A DNA stretch of 64,000 bases. It comes from Gemmatimonadetes bacterium bin94. GTDB taxonomy: Bacteria; Gemmatimonadota; Gemmatimonadetes; Longimicrobiales; Gaopeijiaceae. Made by a program: the position numbers and the translations under genes. This document shows, piece after piece, positions 51,501-59,341 of the stretch (position 1 is its first letter; every line of letters begins with the position of its first letter). Under the pieces are notes generated by a model. It was not told where the DNA came from. It worked only from the letters and a program-made list of their open reading frames with translations, and ran no database searches. Location of the stretch: NCBI GenBank assembly GCA_002238865.1, contig MPNE01000001.1:62001-126000 (forward strand), given 5' to 3'.

Positions 51501-51647
51501 GAAGTCGAACTGCTCGTACTGGACCTTGTTGCGGCCGAAGTACTGAGCTGATGCCGACGCCGGAAACGAAAGGAGGAGAGCGGCCAGGCCCGCCCACGCG
51601 AAACCGGGGGCGACGAGGCGCCCGCGTATCCTATTTGTCGATGACAT
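48564..51647 (-). CDS. Outer-membrane fusion: HELVH peptidase, TolB-like propeller, Omp85-type barrel
   Basis: A 1027-residue protein. ATG 51647 has GAGG seven bases upstream; residues 1-34 form a signal peptide (ending ASASA). Residues 40-300 are a peptidase-MA-like gluzincin with HELVH (His148, Glu149, His152) and EGMAEY (third ligand Glu183). Residues 310-640 form a PD40/TolB-like propeller (PSLSPDGKYIVFQSEKD, GSWSPDSRKLAIV, PAWSPDGTRIAFSG, AWHPDGRTLAFVSD, DGIFFISDPDG). Residues 680-1027 form a bacterial-surface-antigen (Omp85) barrel with FIRGYSYQSF and GVSARFNLLGFLILEGYYAYPW. The open frame upstream of 51647 is antisense to the BNR lipoprotein. The architecture is seen in Gemmatimonadota and related groups; its substrate is unknown. 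Confidence 0.86.
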   Translation of the reverse strand: MSSTNRIRGRLVAPGFAWAGLAALLLSFPASASAQYFGRNKVQYEQFDFKVLTTQNWRIHYYPEAEEAVEDIARMAERWYERFSRVFQHEFDTRKPLVIYADHPDFQQTNTLQGAIGQGTGGVTESLKNRVIMPLTASYRDTDRILGHELVHAFQYNISQSRTGGGIMRLAQMPLWVVEGMAEYLSMGREHPHTAMWLRDHILRDDKPTLKEITRDPKYFAYRFGQGLIAYLGGTYGDESVQDFFRTALRTGWEPAIEQVYGMASDTLAMQWWDAIETEYRPLMAGKTDPYETGDVLLCVECGAGRTNVAPSLSPDGKYIVFQSEKDLFSMDLFLAEVATGEILRPLQRNEAPYIDGIRYIDTSGSWSPDSRKLAIVILAGGNNQLAILDVTSGRIEDRVEIEGLGAIQNPAWSPDGTRIAFSGLKGGITDLYLYDFDTGSVQQLTNDKHADVHAAWHPDGRTLAFVSDRGAGTNFSELSFGNYVLSFIDVESLIVEPFTVFADAKHTNPVYDRTGDGIFFISDPDGFPDVYHMNLSDGETRRITRAVTGVSGITMLSPALTYSPDLDLLAFSVFHERGYIVNTGRPDDMATYVDVVAEATNHPGRLLPPGRPGIRSRIAGYLDDPFTGLVSEGVYTGSQAEAYDPSLQLDYVGQPSVGVSGDAFGSYIGGGTQAFFSDMLGDRFMGVYLNANGTIKDIGGQVFYLNQKNRWNWGGSVQHTPYLRQYFGFNRDGYTIWRERIFIDGANGLMAFPLSATRRLEGGLGFTRYSFDVEEDTYYTDPFGRIVGFERKSLPSREALNLASASIAFVGDNSYAAFTSPVRGGRFRLGAETAYGTVNFQTLTFDYRRYFNNGGPVTLAMRGIHLGRYGDIRSLDEKQLGTYFLGYETFIRGYSYQSFDQNRECTIDLSGSSCPELDRLFGHRLGVANLELRLPFTGIEEFGLINFPYVPIEFTVFADVGMAWDSERPATLTWSRDSPDRVPLVSTGVSARFNLLGFLILEGYYAYPWQRPDKGWHLGFHVAPGW

Positions 51648-51707
51648 TCCCAAGCCTCTTCCCTGTATGCGCGTGAATTGGCGAGCGTTATCCTTACCCA
51701 ATGACCC

Positions 51708-51741
51708 CCGAAGGTTCCGAACCGTTAGCCGAACCCTTCGG
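51708..51741. promoter_or_regulatory. Inverted repeat in a divergent promoter region
   Basis: CCGAAGG (51708-51714) and CCTTCGG (51735-51741) pair, with TTC and GAA continuing the stem across a bulge. It is in the 201-base gap between the leftward outer-membrane fusion and the rightward lipoprotein. Operator or transcript hairpin; no T-run. The rest of the gap shows nothing else. Confidence 0.35.
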
Positions 51742-51848
51742 TCGACTTGCTCTGCATATACCCTACGCAGGGATCGGAGGTCCTTACCGTTTGCCTCTCT
51801 GTCCCCCACCTTTATGTCTCCTATCGACAATACACCCTTGGGAGCCCA

Positions 51849-53162
51849 ATGACTACAGCCATGACTCGCGGGCCGGGCACGGCGACCCCGGTCGCACTTC
51901 GGTCCGCGCCCCTGCCGGTATTGGTCGCCGCTGCGCTGGCCGGCCTTTCGGCGTGCTCCGGCGACACGTCCAGCGCGATGTCCGGCGAGCGCGTGTCCAC
52001 TCCGGCCGCGCCCGGGAGCGGCCAGCCCTTTCTCGCGTCGCACGGTGCCGGTGTATGGATGAGCTGGACCGAGCCCGCGGCTTCCGGACACCGCGTGGCG
52101 GCCTCGTTCTTCGACGGGCAGTGGAGTCCGCCCACGACGGTCGCGGAGGGTGACGGCTTCTTCGTCAACTGGGCGGATTTCCCTTCCATCAACGTTTTTG
52201 GGGATCGTCTGGTCGCCCATTGGCTCTGGCGCGGAGGGCAGGGGACCTACGACTACGGGGTCCGGCTCTCCTGGTCCGACGACAAGGGCGCGACATGGTC
52301 CCCGCCCTGGACCCCGCACGACGACGGTACGCCCACCGAGCACGGCTTCGTGTCCGTCTTCCGGGCCGGCGACGGCATCATGGCCACCTGGCTGGACGGT
52401 CGCGCCATGGTCGAACCGGAGGGACCGATGACCGTACGCGCAAGGATGCTTCCCGGCAGCGTCCCGGCAGGCTCGTCCGCCACGGCTTTCGCATCGGGCC
52501 AGCCGGGCGCGAGCGGCCACGTTGCCGGGCCCGAGATCGTCGTGGACGAACGCAGTTGTGAATGCTGCCAGACGGATGCGGTGCTGGCGGGCGCCGTCCC
52601 GGTCATCGCCTTCCGCGACCGGGCCGAGGGAGAAGTCCGCGACATTCATGTCAGCCGGCTCCTGGATACGGGATGGACCGAGAGCAAGCCCGTACACCGC
52701 GACGGGTGGGTGATCGGCGGCTGCCCCGTGAACGGGCCCTCGATGGCGGCCCGGGACGAACAGGTCGCAGTCGCCTGGTTCACGGCGCCGGATGGCGAAG
52801 CGATGGTGAACCTGGCCTTCTCCGCGGATGCCGCAGCCTCGTTCGGTCCTCCCCTGCGAGTGGACGCCGGGCAGCCGCTCGGCCGTGTGGACGTGGTGCT
52901 CCTCGACGACGAATCGGCGCTGGTGACGTGGCTGGAGCGGAGCGGCGACGGAGCCGCCATTCTCAGCCGGCGCGCCCTGGCAGACGGTTCCGTCGGAGAG
53001 GCCCGTCGCCTGGCCGATACCGAGGCTGTTCGGGCCGCCGGCTTCCCCCGAATCGCGCGCCTCGGTCCGGATCGCCTGATGCTGGCATGGACGGACCCCG
53101 CCGGTGGGGGCCGGGTGCGGGTGTCGGTCCTCCCGTTGGAGGATTGGGAGGCGCCATCGTGA
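51849..53162 (+). CDS. BNR-repeat (sialidase-like) lipoprotein with CECC motif
   Basis: A 437-residue lipoprotein: signal peptide with lipobox LSAC, Cys36, then a sialidase-type propeller with Asp-box repeats such as SWSDDKGATWSPPW. Residues 237-240 are CECC within DERSCECCQTDAV, a compact cysteine cluster that could bind a metal or form a disulfide; another cysteine lies in GGCPVNGP. ATG 51849 has GGAG four bases upstream. The stop overlaps the start of D-threonine aldolase as GTGA. Sialidase catalytic residues were not identified, so enzyme activity is unproven. Confidence 0.75.
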   Translation: MTTAMTRGPGTATPVALRSAPLPVLVAAALAGLSACSGDTSSAMSGERVSTPAAPGSGQPFLASHGAGVWMSWTEPAASGHRVAASFFDGQWSPPTTVAEGDGFFVNWADFPSINVFGDRLVAHWLWRGGQGTYDYGVRLSWSDDKGATWSPPWTPHDDGTPTEHGFVSVFRAGDGIMATWLDGRAMVEPEGPMTVRARMLPGSVPAGSSATAFASGQPGASGHVAGPEIVVDERSCECCQTDAVLAGAVPVIAFRDRAEGEVRDIHVSRLLDTGWTESKPVHRDGWVIGGCPVNGPSMAARDEQVAVAWFTAPDGEAMVNLAFSADAAASFGPPLRVDAGQPLGRVDVVLLDDESALVTWLERSGDGAAILSRRALADGSVGEARRLADTEAVRAAGFPRIARLGPDRLMLAWTDPAGGGRVRVSVLPLEDWEAPS

Positions 53163-54340
53163 AGCTGGCCGCGGTCGAAACCCCGGTCGGCGTCGTCGAC
53201 CTCCCGCGAGCCAGACGCAACGTTGAACGGGCGGTCGCGTACTGCCGCCGCCACCGGCTTGCCTGGCGCCCCCACGTCAAGACCCACAAGTCGGTGGAGA
53301 TGGCTCGGCTCCAACTGGACAGGGGGGCGCAGGGGCTGACCGTCGCGACGCCGCACGAGGCGGAGGTCATGGCGACGGTCACCGATGACCTCCTGCTGGC
53401 GCATCCCCCGGCGTGCGCGTCCAAGGTGCGGCGGTTGTGTTCGCTTCCCCGATCCGTCGACCTGCAGGTGGGACTCGACGCGGTCGAGGTGCTTCTGCCC
53501 CTCGCCGCCGCCGGGGCGGCGGCAGGTCGCATATTCGGGATACTGGTGGAGTTCGACGCGGGTTTGGGGCGGACCGGAGTCGTGGCGCCGGACGACGCCG
53601 TGCGTGTGGCCGAGGCCGCCGCTCGTCTCCCGGGGGCACGCTTCGACGGGCTCATGTTCTACCCCGGTCACCTGCGGATCCCGCGACCGGAGCAGTCGGA
53701 AGCTCTGACGCGGCTGTCCCGGCGCATCGAGGACTTCGTGGCCGCGCTCGAGGGGGCGGGTCTGCCGCCGCGGGTGGTGTCGGGTGGGTCCACGCCGACG
53801 TTATGGGACTCTCACCTCCTCCGCGGTGTCACCGAGGTGCGCTGCGGGACGTGCATCTACAACGACCGCGACATCGTGGGGATGGGGGCCGCGGCCCCCG
53901 AAGATGTTGCCTACACGGTACTGGGCACGGTCATCAGCGTCGCCGTACCGGGACAGGTGGTGGTGGATGCGGGCTCGAAGGCGCTCTCGAGGGAGGTCCT
54001 CGGGTCCGGCGCATCGGGGTACGGCGCCCTCTTCGACCGCCCCGCCGTCACCGTCAAGGCGATCAACGAGGAACACGGTGTCCTGGATCTGAGCCAAACG
54101 GCGTGGCGGCCAGCCATCGGAGAGCGCCTCCGGATCGTGCCGAACCATGTGTGCGTGTCGGTCAACCTGCACGACCACTTGTGGGGCTTCGAGAACGGGA
54201 GCTCCGATGGCGGGGGTTGCGCGGTCAGGCCGGTGATGCTGGAGGCGCGGGGACGCGCGAGCCCGCGGGCGGAGCAGGTTGCCGTCGGTGCCTCGGCCGC
54301 CACCTCGCGCGGGGCCGCGACCGCGCACGGGCCCGCGTAG
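53159..54340 (+). CDS. D-threonine aldolase-like PLP enzyme
   Basis: Fold-type III (alanine-racemase-like) enzyme splitting D-3-hydroxy amino acids into glycine and an aldehyde, or a D-serine dehydratase relative. In 393 residues, RPHVKTHKS places the PLP lysine at Lys41; GILVEFDAGLGRTGV and VSGGSTPTLWDSH are family blocks; PNHVC (near residue 326) supplies the His and Cys metal ligands. GTG 53159 overlaps the lipoprotein stop. A C-terminal tail of about 30 residues is low complexity. The heptose kinase starts two bases after its stop. Confidence 0.88.
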   Translation: MKLAAVETPVGVVDLPRARRNVERAVAYCRRHRLAWRPHVKTHKSVEMARLQLDRGAQGLTVATPHEAEVMATVTDDLLLAHPPACASKVRRLCSLPRSVDLQVGLDAVEVLLPLAAAGAAAGRIFGILVEFDAGLGRTGVVAPDDAVRVAEAAARLPGARFDGLMFYPGHLRIPRPEQSEALTRLSRRIEDFVAALEGAGLPPRVVSGGSTPTLWDSHLLRGVTEVRCGTCIYNDRDIVGMGAAAPEDVAYTVLGTVISVAVPGQVVVDAGSKALSREVLGSGASGYGALFDRPAVTVKAINEEHGVLDLSQTAWRPAIGERLRIVPNHVCVSVNLHDHLWGFENGSSDGGGCAVRPVMLEARGRASPRAEQVAVGASAATSRGAATAHGPA

Positions 54341-54341
54341 G

Positions 54342-55313
54342 GTGGACCGGGCTCGCTTCGGGGAGGTCGCCGCCGCTTTCCCGCGCTGCCGGGCGGTCGT
54401 GCTGGGAGATCTCATGCTGGACCGCTACGTGACCGGCACTGTGGCGCGCGTCTCGCCGGAAGCGCCCGTTCCGGTGGTCCTGGTGGACGATGAATGGAAC
54501 GCGGTCGGTGGCGCGGCGAACGTCGCCGCGAACATCCGTGCCCTGGGAGCCCGGTGCGACGTGATCGGGGTTGTGGGCGCGGACGGGGCGGGCCGTGCGA
54601 TTGAGCGCACCCTCGAGACGATGGGCGCGGCATGCCGTCTGGTGGCCGATGACCGCCGGTCGACGACCGTCAAGACAAGGGTCCTCGCACAGGGTCAGCA
54701 GGTTGTGCGCATCGACCGGGAGGAGACCTCCGCGATTGCCCCGGACGCGGAACGGCGACTGAAAGCGCAGATCGATGAACGGTTGTCCGGTGCCGGGGTC
54801 CTCATCCTCGCCGACTACGACAAGGGCGTGCTATCGGGCGCCCTCGGCGCTCACGCCCTGGAACGGGCTGCCAGGCTCGGCGTCCCGACGGTCGTCGACC
54901 CGAAGCGGCGGGACTTTTTCGCGTTCGGCGGAGCCACGGTATTCAAGCCCAACCGGGCCGAACTGGAGGCCGCGCTGGATGAACCCGTCCGTCCCCGGAA
55001 ACCGGAGTGGATGGAGGCGGCCCGCGCCCGCGTCGGATGCGACCACCTCCTCGTTACCCTCGGGGCGGAGGGCATGGCGCTCGCCTCGCCCGGAGGAAGG
55101 CTGGAGAACGTCGCCTCTCGTGCGCGGTCGGTGTATGACGTTTCAGGTGCCGGGGACATCGTGTCGGCGGTGGTGGCCGCGTCGCTCGCCACGGGTGCGG
55201 GCATGGCCGAGGCCGTGGTCCTTGCGGCACACGCGGCTGCGGTTGGCGTCGCGAAGGTTGGGGTGGCGACGGTCACGCCGGAGGAAATCGCGGAACTGCT
55301 GCCGGAGTCTTGA
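54342..55313 (+). CDS. rfaE1: D-glycero-beta-D-manno-heptose-7-phosphate kinase
   Basis: PfkB-family kinase, the first domain of HldE, which phosphorylates heptose 7-phosphate for ADP-heptose and LPS core synthesis. GDLMLDRYVTGTVARVSPEAPVPV is the family signature; VGGAANVAANIRALGA and VVDPKRRDFFAF follow; the active-site loop reads DVSGAGD, slightly different from DTTGAGD. At 323 residues it is the kinase alone; the nucleotidyltransferase domain is missing and must be elsewhere. GTG 54342 is the start, immediately after the aldolase. Confidence 0.9.
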   Translation: MDRARFGEVAAAFPRCRAVVLGDLMLDRYVTGTVARVSPEAPVPVVLVDDEWNAVGGAANVAANIRALGARCDVIGVVGADGAGRAIERTLETMGAACRLVADDRRSTTVKTRVLAQGQQVVRIDREETSAIAPDAERRLKAQIDERLSGAGVLILADYDKGVLSGALGAHALERAARLGVPTVVDPKRRDFFAFGGATVFKPNRAELEAALDEPVRPRKPEWMEAARARVGCDHLLVTLGAEGMALASPGGRLENVASRARSVYDVSGAGDIVSAVVAASLATGAGMAEAVVLAAHAAAVGVAKVGVATVTPEEIAELLPES

Positions 55314-55460
55314 TCAGCAACCGCGGGGGTGCCGGCCGCGCCCTGGAACGCGGTGCTCTGACGCGCCCGGGTCCGCTTGACCGCTCGCCTCCCCGGTCGC
55401 CACAATCATGCGGCCGAAAACTGCACTCGACCCCCCAGCAGCCCAGGAGATACCATCCGG

Positions 55461-55847
55461 ATGTCAAAGCTCACAACTATCCATACCGACAGCGCTCCCG
55501 GTGCCCTTGGCCCGTACGCGCAGGCCATCGTGACCGACGGATGGATCTTCGCGTCGGGCCAGATCGCCATCGACCCTGCCACCGGAAGCCTGATCGAGGG
55601 GGGCGTGGACAAGCAGGCCGACCGGGTGCTGCGCAACCTGGAAGCGGTGCTCGCGGCCGCGGGCGGGAGCCTGCAGACGGTCGTAAAGACGACTGTCTTC
55701 CTCTCCGACATGTCCCTCTTTGCCGAGATGAACGAAGTCTACGCCCGTCATTTCGGCGATCATCGACCCGCTCGGGCGACGGTGGGCGTGGGTGGTCTGC
55801 CCAATGGCGTCGACGTGGAAATCGAAGTGGTGGCAAGAGTTGCCTGA
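55461..55847 (+). CDS. ridA: RidA family enamine/imine deaminase
   Basis: A 128-residue RidA/YjgF protein that hydrolyses reactive 2-aminoacrylate-type intermediates made by PLP enzymes. GALGPYAQAIVTDGWIFASGQIAIDPATG at the N-terminus and RPARATVGVGGLPNGVDVEIEVVA with the conserved arginine are family hallmarks. ATG 55461 is preceded by AGGAG at eleven bases. Its position after D-threonine aldolase agrees with protection from PLP side products. The gene ends an apparent unit; the next gene is 281 bases away. Confidence 0.93.
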   Translation: MSKLTTIHTDSAPGALGPYAQAIVTDGWIFASGQIAIDPATGSLIEGGVDKQADRVLRNLEAVLAAAGGSLQTVVKTTVFLSDMSLFAEMNEVYARHFGDHRPARATVGVGGLPNGVDVEIEVVARVA

Positions 55848-56009
55848 AGGGTTGACGGGGCGTCCGGGCAGGTCGCCTGTCCGCCGGTCATCCTTGCGTG
55901 TTCTTGACAGCCGCGTGCCGAGTGACAACTATGATGCACGCGCACGCCGACGTGCGGGACCCGTACGTTGTTGGACGGCTCCCGGGTTTCAGTGTGCGCG
56001 TGCTGCGGA

Positions 56010-56044
56010 TTGCCGTGTGCAGTGGCGACCCGCGACAATTGGGC
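56010..56044 (+). promoter_or_regulatory. Candidate SusC promoter with GACAATTG motif
   Basis: TTGCCG (56010-56015) is followed after 18 bases by GACAATTGGGC (56034-56044), which shares ten of eleven bases with the tandem repeat before the other TonB receptor. The first six bases can be read as a -10. Upstream in the same 281-base gap there is also TTGACA (55904-55909) with TATGAT (55930-55935) at a long 20-base spacing. No gene is seen in this gap. Confidence 0.4.
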
Positions 56045-56128
56045 TCTGGCCCTGGCCGGGAAAGACCCGGAATACATAGATGACAGGGTTGTGTCGCATG
56101 TCCAGGACTCACAAAGGGAGGACACCTC

Positions 56129-59100
56129 ATGACACGTAACTCGTTAGGAAGAAGCCTCAGGAATGGGGCTGGGGGGCTTTGGCTGGCGATGTTGGCCGCC
56201 CTGGCCTTCACCTCGGTGGCGCAAGCCCAGACCGGGACCGTTTCGGGGATCGTAACCGAAGCCGGATCGGGTAGACCGCTGGCATCGGCCCAGGTCTACA
56301 TCGAAGGCACGGCTCTCGGGACGCTGACCAACAGCAGCGGCCGCTACCTCTTCGTCACCGCTCCGGCCGGCGAGCACACCGTGATCGCGGAGCTGGTCGG
56401 ATACCGGCCCGGGTCGCAGACCGTGACCGTCACCGCCGGCGAGGCGGTAACGGCGGACTTCGGCCTGACCGTGACGGCGATCCAGCTGGATCAGATCGTG
56501 GTGACCGGAACCGGCGTCGCCACGGAGAAGAAGAAGCTCGGCAACACGATTGCCACGGTGGATGTATCGCAGCTGGAAGATGCGCCCATCACGAGCTTCA
56601 GCGATGTCCTCCAGGGCCGCGAAGCCGGCGTCGTCGGCCTTCCCGGCGGCGGTGAGACAGGATCCAGCGGCCGCATCCGGATCCGCGGTTCGGCCTCGCT
56701 CTCCCAGTCCAACGAACCCATCATCTACCTCGATGGCGTGCGCATCGACACCGGCTCCATGGGTGGCTGGGGTGCGGCCCAGGCCGCGACCCGCCGGTTC
56801 GACGACATCGACCCCAACTCGATCGAGCGGATCGAGATCCTCAAGGGCGCGGCCGCGGCGACGCTGTACGGCACGGAAGCCTCCAACGGGGTGATCCAGA
56901 TCTTCACCAAGCGTGGCCAGCAGGGCGCGCCGCGGTGGACGGTCCAGACCGATCAGACGGCCGTCAACGCACCTTACGACCGCTTCATCCCCCACGCCGA
57001 CTTCCCCAGGAACGCGGAAGAGGTGGCCCGGATGCAGCACCGCTGGGGCGTGAGCCTCCAGCCGTACGAGGTCTATGAGACGAACTACATGAAGGAGCTC
57101 TACAACACCGGTTACGGCCAGACCTACTCGGCCTCGGTTTCCGGTGGCGGCGACCTGATCACCTACTTCGCCTCCGGCAGGTACTACAACGAGAACGGCC
57201 CCTTCAGCAAGCTCGACGGAATCTTCGCCGATGGAGGCGCCCTCGAGAACGAGGACACGATCGTTCGCCGCCAGGGGACCATGAACCTGAACATCTTCCC
57301 CTTCGACAACCTGCGCCTGCGGGTCACCGGCCTGTACTCGGAGCTGAACCAGAGTTCGCTGGCGGGCGGGAACAACATCTTCGGGGTCTTCTCCCTGGGG
57401 CTCATGGGCCAGCTTCGGCTCGCGGACGACAACAACCGCTACGGCAGCCTCGCCTTCGCGACCCTGCGCGAGACGGCCGAACGCGACATCAAGGAGGAAG
57501 TGGAGCACTTCCAGGGCTCGGTCAACGCGAACTGGACCATCGCCGAGGGGCTCGTCTTTGACGGCACCTTCGGGGTGGACATGACGAATACCCGGAAGGT
57601 TTCCTTCTTCCCCTTCGGTTGGGCCGTGGACGGCTTCTCCACCTTCTACACGAGTGGAAACCGCTCCTCCGGCGACCGGAACAACCGGGAAGTCACGGGC
57701 GACTTCAAGCTCTCCTACGACAACAACTTCACCGACGACATCAGCAGCACCTTCCTCGCGGGCTCACAGGGCTTCATCAGCCAGAACGTGTACGTTGAGG
57801 CCGGTGGCTCGCAGTTCCCGGGTCCGGGCCTCGAGGTGGCGGGCGCCGGTGCCAGCCAGTACGCCTACGAGTTCTGGCAGAAAGAGGTCAACGCGGGTAT
57901 CTACTTCCAGGAGCAGCTCGGCTACCAGGATTGGGCGTACCTCACCGTGGGGGCCCGCTTCGACGCCAACAGCGCCTTCGGTTCGGAGTTCGAGACCGCG
58001 ACGTATCCGAAGTTGGCGATCTCGATCATTCCCACGGACCTGTTCGACTGGAACAGCGAGACTCTCTCGACCTTCCGTATCCGCGGCGCATGGGGCCGGT
58101 CCGGCCTTCAGCCCGGTGCCTTCGACAAGTTCACGACATTCGTTCCTTCGCCCGCGGAAGTGGGTCCGGGTCTGAGGCCAGGCAACCTGGGCAACCAGTC
58201 GCTCAGGCCCGAGATCTCGACCGAGATCGAGGGTGGCGCCGAGATCGGCCTGTGGAACGACCGTGTCGGCGTCGACCTCACCTACTGGTCCCGGGTGACC
58301 TCGGACGCCCTCGTGGCTCGCCAGTTCCCGGTGACGGGGGGCTTCACCGCAACTCAGCTCGACAACATCGGCCAGCTCGATGCCACGGGCATCGAATTGA
58401 CGGTCAACGGGTCGGTCTACAACAGTGAAAACCTGGCCATCAACGTTTTTGCCAACACGGCATACATCGACGAGATCGTGACCGACCTGGGCGGCGCGCC
58501 GCCGCTCAAGACCGGCGGTTCGTATCCGCGCTACCGGAACTTCCTGAAGGAAGGCCACGCTCCGGGTTCGTTCTTCGGCGCGGTCCTGGACCCGAACATG
58601 GCGATTCCGCTGGACGTTTCGGGTACGTCCTGCCAGGAGCCCACCCGGGCCCAGGCACTCGAGTACTTCAGCGAACCCAGGAATCCGTCGGCCTTCGAGG
58701 TGATTCCGCTCGGGTGCGCCGGCGGTTCGGCCGAATACCTGGACACCTACATCGGCAAGCCCACGCCGGACTTTGCCGGTTCGACCGGCTTCGACATCTC
58801 ATTCCTCGGCAACTTCGAGCTGTCCACCAACTTCGAGTACCGTGCCGGGAACTATCACACCCAGGACCTGACGGGCGCCTTCCGCCAGGCCAACGCGGTC
58901 ATCGGGCGGAACGTGCCCGGGACGGCGAGGGTCGCGTCGATCCTGCAGAACCCTGCTTCGACCGCGGAACAGCGGCTCGAGGCGGCGCTCGAGTGGGCCA
59001 GGGAGTACCGGGCGCTGGCTCCGATGTCGGGCATGAACCAGATCTGGACATCCGATTTCGTCCGCTTGCGGGAGATTTCCCTTTCCTACCGGCTGCCCTC

Positions 59101-59323
59101 CGACATGGTCGAGGGCTTCGGACTGGACAATGCGACGATGTCGCTGGGTGGCCGGAACGTAAAGCTCTGGATGCTGGGGGACTACCGGGGAATCGACCCG
59201 GAACTCAACCCGGCGGCCAACTGCACGGGCGGTGGCGTGAGCTGCAACTTCCTCACCGGAACGGAAGCCTTCGGCATCCCGATCCCGAGGCGGTTCACCT
59301 TCTCGCTGCGCGTCGGCTTCTAA
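56129..59323 (+). CDS. SusC/RagA-family TonB-linked outer-membrane protein
   Basis: A 1064-residue TonB-dependent transporter of the SusC type that pairs with the SusD lipoprotein encoded next. Signal peptide 1-33 (LAALAFTSVAQA); CarboxypepD-reg-like domain about 35-105 (TGTVSGIVTEAGSGRPLASAQVYI); plug about 125-245 with IRIRGSASLSQSNEPIIYLDGVRID and AATLYGTEASNGVIQIFT; large barrel ending RRFTFSLRVGF. ATG 56129 has AAAGGGAGG seven bases upstream. The nutrient could be a glycan, peptide or other oligomer; no enzyme of the same unit identifies it. SusD starts 18 bases later. Confidence 0.94.
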   Translation: MTRNSLGRSLRNGAGGLWLAMLAALAFTSVAQAQTGTVSGIVTEAGSGRPLASAQVYIEGTALGTLTNSSGRYLFVTAPAGEHTVIAELVGYRPGSQTVTVTAGEAVTADFGLTVTAIQLDQIVVTGTGVATEKKKLGNTIATVDVSQLEDAPITSFSDVLQGREAGVVGLPGGGETGSSGRIRIRGSASLSQSNEPIIYLDGVRIDTGSMGGWGAAQAATRRFDDIDPNSIERIEILKGAAAATLYGTEASNGVIQIFTKRGQQGAPRWTVQTDQTAVNAPYDRFIPHADFPRNAEEVARMQHRWGVSLQPYEVYETNYMKELYNTGYGQTYSASVSGGGDLITYFASGRYYNENGPFSKLDGIFADGGALENEDTIVRRQGTMNLNIFPFDNLRLRVTGLYSELNQSSLAGGNNIFGVFSLGLMGQLRLADDNNRYGSLAFATLRETAERDIKEEVEHFQGSVNANWTIAEGLVFDGTFGVDMTNTRKVSFFPFGWAVDGFSTFYTSGNRSSGDRNNREVTGDFKLSYDNNFTDDISSTFLAGSQGFISQNVYVEAGGSQFPGPGLEVAGAGASQYAYEFWQKEVNAGIYFQEQLGYQDWAYLTVGARFDANSAFGSEFETATYPKLAISIIPTDLFDWNSETLSTFRIRGAWGRSGLQPGAFDKFTTFVPSPAEVGPGLRPGNLGNQSLRPEISTEIEGGAEIGLWNDRVGVDLTYWSRVTSDALVARQFPVTGGFTATQLDNIGQLDATGIELTVNGSVYNSENLAINVFANTAYIDEIVTDLGGAPPLKTGGSYPRYRNFLKEGHAPGSFFGAVLDPNMAIPLDVSGTSCQEPTRAQALEYFSEPRNPSAFEVIPLGCAGGSAEYLDTYIGKPTPDFAGSTGFDISFLGNFELSTNFEYRAGNYHTQDLTGAFRQANAVIGRNVPGTARVASILQNPASTAEQRLEAALEWAREYRALAPMSGMNQIWTSDFVRLREISLSYRLPSDMVEGFGLDNATMSLGGRNVKLWMLGDYRGIDPELNPAANCTGGGVSCNFLTGTEAFGIPIPRRFTFSLRVGF

Positions 59324-59341
59324 GGAAAGGAGAGACAAGAA

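Noticed and set aside
51648-52697. A 350-residue N-terminal extension of the outer-membrane fusion
   Set aside because: It is antisense to the BNR lipoprotein; a signal peptide and ribosome site place the start at 51647.
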